In this document: one piece after another, positions 1 through 7,688 of the stretch
How the letters are laid out: the number at the start of each line of letters is the position of its first letter
Position numbering within the stretch: position 1 is the stretch's first letter
Origin: Clostridia bacterium
GTDB lineage: Bacteria; Bacillota; Clostridia; Oscillospirales; Acutalibacteraceae
Direction: 5' to 3'
DNA: 11,821 nt
Assembly (NCBI GenBank): GCA_017414725.1
Contig: JAFQKZ010000101.1
Coordinates: 1 to 11,821 of the forward strand
The notes under the pieces: generated by a model
Databases searched by the model: none
Told to the model about the DNA's origin: nothing
The model's input: only the letters and a program-made list of their open reading frames with translations
Made by a program: the position numbers and the translations under genes

Positions 1-58
1 CGAAAACACAAGCGATGACTTAGATATTGACACCGATGAAGAGGGGACTGAAGAATAA
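1..58 (+). CDS. 3' end of an unidentified gene with an acidic tail (partial)
   Basis: An open frame enters from the left edge, is read from base 2, and stops at a TAA at 56-58. Only 18 codons are visible, giving ENTSDDLDIDTDEEGTEE. More than half of these residues are Asp or Glu. The next gene starts 21 bases later behind its own Shine-Dalgarno site, so the two probably share an operon. The acidic tail resembles, in composition only, the much longer acidic tract of the next gene. No product can be named from so short a piece. Confidence 0.6.
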   Translation, partial: ENTSDDLDIDTDEEGTEE

Positions 59-79
59 TATCCGGAAAGAAGGGTTTAT

Positions 80-1543
80 ATGCGAATAATTCATAGAGCA
101 TCAATGGTTTTTTTGTTAAAAGACGTGTATTCAAGAACACCGGTAACCAACGCCGTAATTTTGTGTAACGGCAAGCAAAATCCCTATACACGTAAAGATA
201 GTGGTCATTATGTATTCTCAAATTTGTCACCGGGGAAATATGATATATATATAAATTGCACGGGATACAACGACTTAAATCTTACAGTAGACCTCAAAGA
301 AAACCAGACCCAAATTATGGATTTAAATTTATCGTATGCTCCGAATAATTTAAATATTTCGCGGGTAACGAGATTTAAGATTACGTGTAAAAAAGATGGG
401 GAATTGCTCAAGAACAGCCCTGTAAAATTAATATTGCTCAACGAATTGGCAGATATAAAAGTAACTGAAGAATCAGCGACTGATAGTGATTTGCTCAAGC
501 TCAATGTAAATTTTACTCCGGAATTATTGGACCAAAACTATTTGTATGAATTTGATGAAATACCGTACGAATTTTGCTTATACAGTTATGATCAAGAGAA
601 ACAATCGTACGTTTTGAAAGACATAATGCACTATAATATACCAATTGACGGCAAATTTTATGCTGTCTGGGAGCTTCGGACTGACAGTTCCGGAGAAATA
701 ATAATGCCGTTAATCAATTATTTTATGAAAGGCGAGCAACTGAAGTTCAAATGTGTTTTTGATGGGTTGAGCGGATTTGGCGGCGAGATATCATTTGATT
801 TAACAGGGAAATTGACGTCCGGCGAGATGTTCAGCGGCGAAGTGGAACTAGAGAAATTGCCGGAGCCCAAGCCGAAACCTGAGCCGAAGCCCAAAGAAGA
901 GCAAGCCGACACATCTGAAACGGAAGAAGAGCTCGATGAAGAAGAAGAGCTTAACGAAGAAGAACTTGACGAAGAAGAAGAGCTTAACGGAGAAGAAGAG
1001 CTTGACGAAGAAGAAGAGCTTGACGAAGAAGAAGAGCTTGACGAAGAAGAAGAGCTTGACGGAGAAGAAGAGCTTGACGGAGAAGAAGAGTTTGACGAAG
1101 ATGAAGAGCTTGACGAAGACGAAGAGCTTGACGAAGAAGAAGAGCTTAACGAAGAAGAAGAGCTTGACGAAGAAGAAGAGCCTATCGAAGAAGAAGAGCT
1201 TGACGAAAATGAAGAGCTTATCGAAGATGAAGAGCTTAACGAAGACGAAGAGCTTAACGAAGACGAAGAGCTTAACGAAGACGAAGAGCTTAACGAAGAC
1301 GAAGAGCTTAACGAAGAAGAAGAGCTTGACGAAGAAGAAGAGCTTAACGAAGACGAAGAGCTTGACGAAAATGAAGAGCTTAGCGAAGAAGAAGAGCTTG
1401 ACGAAGAAGAGCTTGAAGAAGAAGAGCTTGAAGAAGAAATTAAAACTGATGAAATCGAAGAAACTGAGCAACCGCCAGAACCGGAAGTGGAACAACCTAA
1501 ACCTAAAAAACGCGGAAGAAAGAAAAAATCTGACACAGAATGA
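80..1543 (+). CDS. Unrecognised protein: carboxypeptidase-regulatory-like N-terminus, Glu/Asp hexad-repeat tract, basic tail
   Basis: 487 residues, ATG start behind AGAAGGG. No signal peptide or membrane segment is apparent, so it is probably cytoplasmic or part of an intracellularly assembled structure. Residues about 8-85 read like a carboxypeptidase-regulatory/transthyretin-like beta-sandwich (TPVTNAVILCNG, then LSPGKYDIYINCTGY). Residues 90-255 look beta-rich and I do not recognise them. A Pro/Lys/Glu linker at about 258-275 leads into residues 284-453, 29 tandem units of ELDEEE type with well over 100 acidic side chains. The C-terminus is abruptly basic (PKPKKRGRKKK). The last codon lies 8 bases before comEC. 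Function is unknown. Carboxypeptidase-regulatory-like domains occur in secreted, surface and phage-tail-like proteins, but nothing here settles which. The real reading frame is clear: the opposite frames give only poly-Ser or Lys-rich shadows of the repeat. Confidence 0.85.
   Translation: MRIIHRASMVFLLKDVYSRTPVTNAVILCNGKQNPYTRKDSGHYVFSNLSPGKYDIYINCTGYNDLNLTVDLKENQTQIMDLNLSYAPNNLNISRVTRFKITCKKDGELLKNSPVKLILLNELADIKVTEESATDSDLLKLNVNFTPELLDQNYLYEFDEIPYEFCLYSYDQEKQSYVLKDIMHYNIPIDGKFYAVWELRTDSSGEIIMPLINYFMKGEQLKFKCVFDGLSGFGGEISFDLTGKLTSGEMFSGEVELEKLPEPKPKPEPKPKEEQADTSETEEELDEEEELNEEELDEEEELNGEEELDEEEELDEEEELDEEEELDGEEELDGEEEFDEDEELDEDEELDEEEELNEEEELDEEEEPIEEEELDENEELIEDEELNEDEELNEDEELNEDEELNEDEELNEEEELDEEEELNEDEELDENEELSEEEELDEEELEEEELEEEIKTDEIEETEQPPEPEVEQPKPKKRGRKKKSDTE
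929..1438 (+). repeat. In-frame 18-bp tandem repeat, 29 units, coding for ELDEEE-type hexads
   Basis: The commonest unit is GAAGAAGAAGAGCTTGAC with point variants. I count 29 units over 510 bp: 25 of six codons and four of five codons (unit 2 and the last three), so all length changes are multiples of three. Variants cluster: a block of ELDEEE/ELDGEE comes first, then a run of four ELNEDE at units 18-21, which suggests local duplication. Rare units include EPIEEE, ELIEDE and ELSEEE. The array is strongly purine-rich on the coding strand apart from the CTT/CTC Leu codon. Copy number is likely to vary between strains by slippage or recombination; that is inferred, not seen. Confidence 0.95.
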
Positions 1544-1551
1544 CCGAATAA

Positions 1552-3723
1552 ATGTCAAGGATATTCATACGAATCGGCCTCACGTTTTTAACATTATTAA
1601 CAGTTTTCTCAACAATTCGAATAATTTTTTTGTTGCATATATCTATAATTGTTTTATTGTTAACCGGAGTTACGTGTAGTGTTCGAAAGCTTCGGAGAAA
1701 CAAAACATTAATTATAGTTTTAGCAACGAGTCTGCTAGCAGCGGTCAGCAGTTACCTGAATTACAGTATAAATATTAAATATTTAGAAAAATTTGATGAT
1801 ACTAACATTAAAATTTCGGGTAAACTTATTGATTTGCCGTACAAAAAACAAACAACCACAAATTATTTGTTAAAAGTTGAAGAAGTAAATGATAAGAAAA
1901 TAAGGCCGTTTAATATAAAATTAACATGTTCTGAACCATTGGAAATTGATATTTACGATAAATTTACCGGCAAAATCCACGCATATTCGCCTAAAAACAT
2001 CCCGGAATTTAATCTAAAAGCTTATTATCGTTCAAAAAACATACATATTTTAGGGCATATATACAATTATTTGGGATATGATGTTGAAAAAACTGTAAAA
2101 CATGACTGGTATTATTACATATTGAAACTGAGATACAAACTATTAACAATACCCATGTATTTGTTTAATAGCGATATTTCAGGTATAATAAATGCAATAT
2201 TTTTAGGCGAAAAGCACAATATACCCGAAGAAACAAAGCGAAATTTTCAGGACATCGGCGTATATCATTTAATCGCAGTATCCGGCGTACACTTATCGAT
2301 AATCACGCAATTTTTGTTTTATATATTAAAGAAAAGCAAAATAAAAATTAAAATTTCATATATTTTAACAACACTTGCAACAATTTTATTCATGGCAGTA
2401 TCAGGATTCAGCGTTTCAGTCATGCGCGCAGGCATCATGACGATCATATTATTTTTGGGGGCTATGATATTTAGGATCCCGGATTCGCTGAATTCACTAG
2501 GCTTAGCAGTATTTTTGATAACGCTTTTCAACCCAAATTCAGCACTAGACATAGGGCTATGGATGAGCACATTTGCGACACTGGGAATAATATTATTCGA
2601 GTCAAACATTCGAGAATACATAGAAACGAAACTCAACATTAACCAAAACAAAATAATAAAACATATAATTTTAACAATATCAACAAGTTTATCGGTTTCT
2701 TTATTAACAATACCGATTGAAATATTATTTTTTAGAAAAATTTCTGTTATATTTATATTATCGAATTTACTGATTTTGCCAATAGTTACGCTTATTTTAA
2801 ACTTTGTGTTAATTTTAGATTTATTTTACTTAATATTGCCGATTTACGTATTATCGCCAATAATAGTGTCATGTGGATTACTGACAAGAGCTTTACTGTA
2901 CACAACAAAAATCTTATCGAAAATACCATTTTCCGTAATTTCATTAGATTACAAATTTGTTAAATTATGCGTGATATTTTCAATAATTTTAATCATATGC
3001 CAATATTTTATTAACAGAAAACACAAGTATATTAAGATTACATTAATATTGTGTGTGTTAATTTTCGCGACCGGATTTTTATCATATAGAATATTTTCAC
3101 ATAATAATATAGAAATTCTAGTACAAAAATATTTAAATAGCACAAATTTATTTATTTCCAAAAACTCAAATCATGTTGGCATTATATACGCACATAAAAA
3201 AGATATTAATTATAAGTTAGAATTTAGCAAATATACTTTTTTATATTTAGATACACCCAACTGTGAAGAAATAGCAGATAAACATAGCAATAATCTGGTT
3301 ATTGTGCCTATAAATTTTGATGATAACTATGAAATAGATACAAAAAAGTTGGTACGATTTGACGAAAATATATCGGTTAGCTTTTTTAAAAATACATTAA
3401 CAGATTTTTTGAAAATAGATAAATATAAATTTTCATTAATTAACATAAACGGAACTAAAATTTTGATTTGTTTCAACGGCGGGGATGCAAGTAAGTTACC
3501 TGAAAATTTCAAGAATTGCGATGTTTTGATACTCGGTGCGTTGCCTATAAACCACGAAAATATCACAGCAAATACAGTAATAATATCTACAAATAAAACT
3601 GATTCTGATATAATTTTATCAAAGTTAAACAAAAATCTTAACTTGATTTCGTTAAGCGATGTTGGTAATATATATCTAAATATAGGTTCTACAGGTGCAT
3701 ATAAAATCGGGAGGACACATTGA
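1552..3723 (+). CDS. comEC: ComEC/Rec2 family DNA-uptake channel with degenerate C-terminal hydrolase domain
   Basis: 723 residues, close to the usual length of full ComEC proteins. The family forms the inner-membrane channel that takes up single-stranded DNA in transformation. Two hydrophobic N-terminal segments (residues about 5-65) precede a soluble DUF4131/OB-like region (about 70-170). The multi-membrane Competence domain follows (about 200-525) with the hallmark HLIAVSGVH at 239-247. The last 200 residues sit where ComEC usually carries a metallo-beta-lactamase-like nuclease domain. Here no DVGQGD-like strand or HxHxDH metal motif is visible, although CDVLILGALP resembles the later ADVLKVGHHG strand without its histidines. 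The ATG has no good Shine-Dalgarno site and lies 8 bases after the previous stop, so translation is probably coupled. holA follows after 3 bases. Competence in this organism is not shown by this gene alone. Confidence 0.93.
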   Translation: MSRIFIRIGLTFLTLLTVFSTIRIIFLLHISIIVLLLTGVTCSVRKLRRNKTLIIVLATSLLAAVSSYLNYSINIKYLEKFDDTNIKISGKLIDLPYKKQTTTNYLLKVEEVNDKKIRPFNIKLTCSEPLEIDIYDKFTGKIHAYSPKNIPEFNLKAYYRSKNIHILGHIYNYLGYDVEKTVKHDWYYYILKLRYKLLTIPMYLFNSDISGIINAIFLGEKHNIPEETKRNFQDIGVYHLIAVSGVHLSIITQFLFYILKKSKIKIKISYILTTLATILFMAVSGFSVSVMRAGIMTIILFLGAMIFRIPDSLNSLGLAVFLITLFNPNSALDIGLWMSTFATLGIILFESNIREYIETKLNINQNKIIKHIILTISTSLSVSLLTIPIEILFFRKISVIFILSNLLILPIVTLILNFVLILDLFYLILPIYVLSPIIVSCGLLTRALLYTTKILSKIPFSVISLDYKFVKLCVIFSIILIICQYFINRKHKYIKITLILCVLIFATGFLSYRIFSHNNIEILVQKYLNSTNLFISKNSNHVGIIYAHKKDINYKLEFSKYTFLYLDTPNCEEIADKHSNNLVIVPINFDDNYEIDTKKLVRFDENISVSFFKNTLTDFLKIDKYKFSLININGTKILICFNGGDASKLPENFKNCDVLILGALPINHENITANTVIISTNKTDSDIILSKLNKNLNLISLSDVGNIYLNIGSTGAYKIGRTH

Positions 3724-3726
3724 CAT

Positions 3727-4770
3727 ATGGCTGAAATCGCCTACCAAAAGTTAAAAGAAAATTTACAGAAAAATAACATTTCATGCGTTTATTTTTTAGA
3801 AGGTGACCAAGAGCTAGTAAATGAATTAGAAAAAAGTCTTATTGATAAAATTTTGAACAAAAAATATACAGATTTTGACTTGAATATATTCAATTCCGAT
3901 AATTTTTCGTGTGATGAATTAGACGTAGCTTTACAGACTTTTCCTATGACAACCAACAAAAAATGTGTTGTCATGCGTGATATATGTTGGGAAAGTTTAC
4001 CACCTGAAGATTCGGAAAAAATCACAAAAATAATTCAAGATATACCAGATTTTTGTGTATTAATAATAACCAAAGTGTCGCCTGTGATAGGGATAAAAAA
4101 CACAAATAAATTAAATAAAATCAAAAATTTGGTTAAAAAATCAAAAGAATTTGTTTATGTTAGTGCGGAAATAAAAGATATATGCATAGAAAAACAATTA
4201 ATTTCATGGGCTCAGGAGGAATATAACAAAAAATTATCACTAGAAAATTCAAGTATTATCAAAAATATATGTTCAGATTTCACAGTTTTACAAATTAAAA
4301 ATGAACTAAAAAAAATATGTGAATATGAGAAAACTCCACAAATAACAGAAGATTCTATAAGAGCTATTTGTGCAAATAGCCCAAAAAGCAATATCTTTGA
4401 AATATCAAAAAATTTATTTTCAGGGAATATTTCAAAGTGCTTTGAAATTATGAACATTATGATTAAACAAAATGAAGACGTTTTTGGTATTATAAATATA
4501 TTAATTAATGATTATATAGATATACTAAGAGTTAAAATTATATTAGAAAATAACAAAGAAACAGATAAAATATTAGAAATTTTTGATTACGCTCGTAAAG
4601 AATTTAGAATTAAAATTGCATTACAAAGAGCTAAAAAAATAACTAATATTAAATTAAAAAATAGTTTGAAACATTTAATAAATGCCGACCTTAAATTGAA
4701 GTCGAGCACTATTGATCCGCAAACTATTTTGTCAGAATTATTGGTATTATTGTATAAAGAAATAGATTAA
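3727..4770 (+). CDS. holA: DNA polymerase III delta subunit (clamp-loader subunit)
   Basis: 347 residues, normal for HolA (about 330-350). Delta belongs to the clamp loader and opens the sliding clamp ring; like other delta subunits it needs no working Walker A motif, and none is seen. The N-terminus CVYFLEGDQELVNELEKSLI fits the start of HolA (vYlLyGeE...). Domain I then spans about residues 1-145, the helical middle about 150-215, and the C-terminal collar domain about 215-345. The immediate comEC-holA order is a common Firmicutes arrangement and supports the call. The start ATG is the first possible one after an in-frame TGA (the comEC stop), with CGGGAGG 12 bases upstream, a rather long spacing. 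The gene is extremely AT-rich. In many relatives rpsT follows; here the convergent GGGtGRT gene does. Confidence 0.93.
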   Translation: MAEIAYQKLKENLQKNNISCVYFLEGDQELVNELEKSLIDKILNKKYTDFDLNIFNSDNFSCDELDVALQTFPMTTNKKCVVMRDICWESLPPEDSEKITKIIQDIPDFCVLIITKVSPVIGIKNTNKLNKIKNLVKKSKEFVYVSAEIKDICIEKQLISWAQEEYNKKLSLENSSIIKNICSDFTVLQIKNELKKICEYEKTPQITEDSIRAICANSPKSNIFEISKNLFSGNISKCFEIMNIMIKQNEDVFGIINILINDYIDILRVKIILENNKETDKILEIFDYARKEFRIKIALQRAKKITNIKLKNSLKHLINADLKLKSSTIDPQTILSELLVLLYKEID

Positions 4771-5795
4771 CGACAAATATTATTGTATATTTCTACTGAA
4801 CACGCGACGGTCGCACCAACCATAGGATTATTACCCATACCGATGAAGCCCATCATGTCGACGTGCGCAGGGACCGATGAAGAACCCGCAAACTGGGCGT
4901 CGCTGTGCATTCTGCCCATCGAGTCCGTCAGCCCATACGAAGCCGGGCCGGCGGACATGTTGTCCGGGTGTAAAGTCCGGCCCGTGCCACCACCAGATGC
5001 CACCGAAAAATATTCGTGATTTGTTTCTGTGCAGAATTTTTTGTACGTACCCGCGACAATATGCTGAAATCGCGTCGGATTCGTCGAGTTGCCGGTGATC
5101 GAAATGTCAACATTTTCGTGCTTCAAAATTTCGAGCCCTTCTATAGGATCATTCGCACCGTAACATTTAATTCCCGAGTTAATATTGCTAGAAAATTTGC
5201 GATCAGATAAAATATTTAGTTTATTTTCAACAAAATTAAACTCGGTTTCAACATACGTAAAGCCGTTTATTCGCGAAATTATATAAGCCGCATCTTTCCC
5301 CAGACCGTTCAAAATCACTCTGAGGGGGCTTTTTCTGGACTTGTTCGCAAATTTTGCGATGCCTATGGCTCCCTCGGCCGCCGCAAAAGACTCGTGACCA
5401 GCGATGAAAGCAAAACATTTGGTATTTTCTTCCAGCAATTTCGACGCCAGATTTCCGTGCCCAAGCCCGACTTTTCGCGTGTCGGCTACCGATCCCGAGA
5501 CACAAAACGCCTGAAGCCCTTCACCTATAAACTTTGAAACGTCAGACGCTGATTCTATTTTTTCGTGATTCTGTAGCGCAATCGCACATCCCAAAATATA
5601 CGCCCAGCATGCATTTTCAAATGCAATTGGTTGTATGTTTTTTACAATTTTTTCTGGATAAATTTTATATTTTGTACAAATTTCTCTAGCGTGGTCCAAA
5701 TCTTTTATATTATATTTGTATAAAGCTTTGGTTATATTTTGAATTCTGCGATCTAGCCCCTCAAAGCTTATATTTAAATTATTTTTAATCTCCAT
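4767..5795 (-). CDS. GGGtGRT family protein
   Basis: 342 residues, with the family's naming motif GGGTGRT at residues 268-274 (bases 4974-4994). The C-terminal third is Gly/Ala/Met/His-rich, with SMGRMHSDAQFAGSSSVPAH and a GFIGMGNNPMVGA stretch, as is typical of the family. No membrane segment or signal peptide is seen. The family's biochemical role is not established to my knowledge; it often lies beside a NifU/IscU-like scaffold gene, exactly as here (48 bases downstream), which suggests a joint role in iron-sulfur or metal chemistry. The start ATG has AAAGGG about 11 bases upstream. Its TAA shares TTAA with the holA stop, leaving no room for a terminator between the two. About 4801-4980 is near 60% G+C and rich in G/C-ending codons, quite unlike holA next door. 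Confidence 0.93.
   Translation of the reverse strand: MEIKNNLNISFEGLDRRIQNITKALYKYNIKDLDHAREICTKYKIYPEKIVKNIQPIAFENACWAYILGCAIALQNHEKIESASDVSKFIGEGLQAFCVSGSVADTRKVGLGHGNLASKLLEENTKCFAFIAGHESFAAAEGAIGIAKFANKSRKSPLRVILNGLGKDAAYIISRINGFTYVETEFNFVENKLNILSDRKFSSNINSGIKCYGANDPIEGLEILKHENVDISITGNSTNPTRFQHIVAGTYKKFCTETNHEYFSVASGGGTGRTLHPDNMSAGPASYGLTDSMGRMHSDAQFAGSSSVPAHVDMMGFIGMGNNPMVGATVACSVEIYNNICR
4945..4983 (-). other. Nested GC-rich inverted repeat inside the GGGtGRT coding region
   Basis: Outer arms GGGCCGG (4945-4951) and CCGGCCC (4977-4983) enclose a perfect inner hairpin CGGACA-TGT-TGTCCG (4952-4966) that abuts the outer stem, with a one-sided 10-base bulge (4967-4976). In the minus-strand transcript this gives 13 GC-rich pairs close to the end of the gene. 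It covers the codons just after the Gly-rich motif. It may only reflect conserved codons in a GC-rich patch; a role in mRNA stability or termination is possible but unproven. Confidence 0.4.
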
Positions 5796-5843
5796 TTTAT
5801 AATTAGCCCTTTCAGTTGAAAACTTTTAATCAAATTTTAATAT

Positions 5844-6527
5844 TTAATTTTCTCTGGGATCTATAAATTTCACCGCTTCATCAAACCGTCCATAAACTCC
5901 CACGCTTTCGTTAAAAGCCTGTTCATAGCTAATACCTGATTTGATTTTTTTGGCCATTGTGCCTAAATTTATAAATTTGTATCCTATAATTTCGTTGTTA
6001 TTGTCTAAACCAAGCTCCAAAATATAGCCCTCTACGGTCTGTAAATAACGTACTCCGGTTTTTGTTGTGCTAAAAATAGTGCCAACCTGAGAACATCTGG
6101 TTTTTCCAAGATCTTCCAAAGTTGCGCCTATGGGAAGCCCATTTTTTGAGAAAGCTGTCTGCGAACGCCCGTAAACAAGCTGCAAAAAAATTTGTTTCAT
6201 TGCGTCGTTAATTGCGTCGCACACCAGGTCCGTGTTCAGGCATTCTAACAATGTTTTTCCGGGCAAAATTTCACCTGCCATCGCTGCCGAGTGCGTCATT
6301 CCCGAGCATCCGAGCGTCTCGACGAGCGCTTCTTCAACGATTCCGTTCTTTACATTTAACGTCAGTTTGCACGCACCTTGCTGCGGAGCACACTTCCCGA
6401 TTCCGTGCGATAATCCTGAAATATCTGATATTTTACAGGATTTTGTCCAGGTTCCTTCTTGCGGAATTGGTGACGGTCCGTGATGTGGGCAGGAATTTAC
6501 ACAACACATGTTTTCTATATTGCTCAA
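5844..6527 (-). CDS. NifU/IscU-like iron-sulfur cluster scaffold protein paired with GGGtGRT
   Basis: 227 residues. The core resembles the NifU N-terminal/IscU scaffold fold: GKCAPQQGACKLTLNVKNG, then VETLGCSGMTHSAAMAGE with Cys74 in the position of a cluster-ligand Cys, then CLNTDLVCDAIND with Cys96 and Cys103. Upstream is an extra Cys-rich N-terminus (CCVNSCPHH, Cys8, Cys9, Cys13, His15, His16, then Cys31) not found in plain IscU. The C-terminal 110 residues (RSQTAFSKNGLPIGATLEDLG onwards) are also extra and fit the longer form seen next to GGGtGRT genes. It probably binds an Fe-S cluster or another metal; its clients are unknown. The start is TTG: AAGGAG lies 12 bases before it, whereas the ATG at codon 7 has no Shine-Dalgarno site at a usable distance. 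It lies 27 bases after murG and 48 before the GGGtGRT gene. Confidence 0.88.
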   Translation of the reverse strand: MSNIENMCCVNSCPHHGPSPIPQEGTWTKSCKISDISGLSHGIGKCAPQQGACKLTLNVKNGIVEEALVETLGCSGMTHSAAMAGEILPGKTLLECLNTDLVCDAINDAMKQIFLQLVYGRSQTAFSKNGLPIGATLEDLGKTRCSQVGTIFSTTKTGVRYLQTVEGYILELGLDNNNEIIGYKFINLGTMAKKIKSGISYEQAFNESVGVYGRFDEAVKFIDPREN

Positions 6528-6554
6528 AATTAATTATTTCTCCTTGGTAAATTA

Positions 6555-7670
6555 TTATTTATTTAATATGTTTTTAATTAAATCGTATATTTCGACACTT
6601 GAATTAATATTAACATCTGAAATTTTTCTCAAATTTTTAATATATTCTTGTTTTAAATTTGTATTTAATATTCTGTTTATTTCGGTTAACAATATATTGT
6701 AATTAAGCTCTTTTTCTTGGATTAAACTCGCACAGTTATTATCTTTTAGCTCTAAAGCATTATAATATTGGTGATTTTCGGCCACATTCGGCGACGGAAT
6801 CAATATGTTAGGTTTACAAGTCGCCTGAATTTCACTGATGCTTGTCGCCCCCGCACGACATATCACAAGGTCTGCCGCTGCAAGACATTCGGGCATGTTA
6901 TTTATATATTCTTTAATAATATATTTTGGGTTATTTAAAATATTGTTATCTAGTTTTTCAAAAAACTTAGAATTATTTTTACCGTAACCGTGAATTATAT
7001 TAAAATTATTATTCTTTTGCATGATTTCAAGCATAAGATTATTAATGATTTCCGAGCCAAGACTTCCGCCAAAAGACAATATAACAGGTAAATTGTTATT
7101 AATATTTAGCTTTTCACGAGCTGTTTTTTGGTCAATTTTACTATAATTAATAATGTTTTCGCGCACAGGAGTCCCAGTTGTTAAAATATTGTTACTATTT
7201 TTTAAATATTTTTTTGCTCGATTATTTATGACTAAAACTTTATTAGCTTTTTTGGCAAGTATTTTAGTTGTCACGCCCGGAAAAGAATTCGAGTCATGAA
7301 TTATAAACGGAATTTTCAAGTTATGTGCTTGCTGTAAAAACGGTCCCGTGACATAACCGCCTGTGCCTATGCAAATATCCGGCTTGAATTCTTTTAAAAT
7401 TTTACGCGATTCTAAACTCGATATAAATATATTTTTAAGTGTAATTAAATTTTTTTTAATAGATTTTAAGTTTAATTTTCTCGAAAATCCGGAAATTGTA
7501 ATATCTTTAAAATCAAAACCCGCTTGCGTAACAAGGTCCTTTTCCATGCCGTTCTTAGCACCTATGTACAAAATTCGGTTATTTGGATCTTGTTTTTTTA
7601 TGTATTCTGCTAACGCAATCGCAGGATTTACGTGACCGGCAGTGCCGCCGCCGACTAATATCACTCTCAT
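6555..7670 (-). CDS. murG: UDP-N-acetylglucosamine--lipid I GlcNAc transferase (lipid II synthase)
   Basis: 371 residues, slightly longer than usual (about 355-365). MurG adds GlcNAc to lipid I on the inner face of the membrane to make lipid II, the last cytoplasmic step of peptidoglycan synthesis. The N-terminal Rossmann domain opens with the glycine loop VGGGTAGHVNPAIALA (residues 6-21). GTGGYVTGP and HDSNSFPGVTTKILAKKA follow. The C-terminal domain shows SFGGSLGSEIIN, YINNMPECLAAADLVICRAG, and SISEI with Glu280 in the place of the nucleotide-binding Glu, then PNVAENHQYYNA. The ATG has CAGGAGAAG upstream. The gene is not in a division/cell-wall cluster here: an unknown gene precedes it by 18 bases and the scaffold gene follows by 27, and all appear to share the promoter at 8483-8511. 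Confidence 0.97.
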   Translation of the reverse strand: MRVILVGGGTAGHVNPAIALAEYIKKQDPNNRILYIGAKNGMEKDLVTQAGFDFKDITISGFSRKLNLKSIKKNLITLKNIFISSLESRKILKEFKPDICIGTGGYVTGPFLQQAHNLKIPFIIHDSNSFPGVTTKILAKKANKVLVINNRAKKYLKNSNNILTTGTPVRENIINYSKIDQKTAREKLNINNNLPVILSFGGSLGSEIINNLMLEIMQKNNNFNIIHGYGKNNSKFFEKLDNNILNNPKYIIKEYINNMPECLAAADLVICRAGATSISEIQATCKPNILIPSPNVAENHQYYNALELKDNNCASLIQEKELNYNILLTEINRILNTNLKQEYIKNLRKISDVNINSSVEIYDLIKNILNK

Positions 7671-7688
7671 ATTATCTTCTCCTGAAAT

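Noticed and set aside
718..1558. Long minus-strand frames rich in Ser or in Phe/Val/Lys across the acidic repeat
   Set aside because: They are shadows of the 18-bp repeat read in the other direction; composition is absurd and no start signals are seen.
4783..5113. Several short plus- and minus-strand frames inside the GGGtGRT gene
   Set aside because: Local high G+C removes stop codons in all frames; the minus-strand GGGtGRT frame has the family motif.
6212..6550. Plus-strand frames opposite the NifU-like gene
   Set aside because: Same cause: a GC-rich patch opposite a well-supported gene, with no Shine-Dalgarno site.
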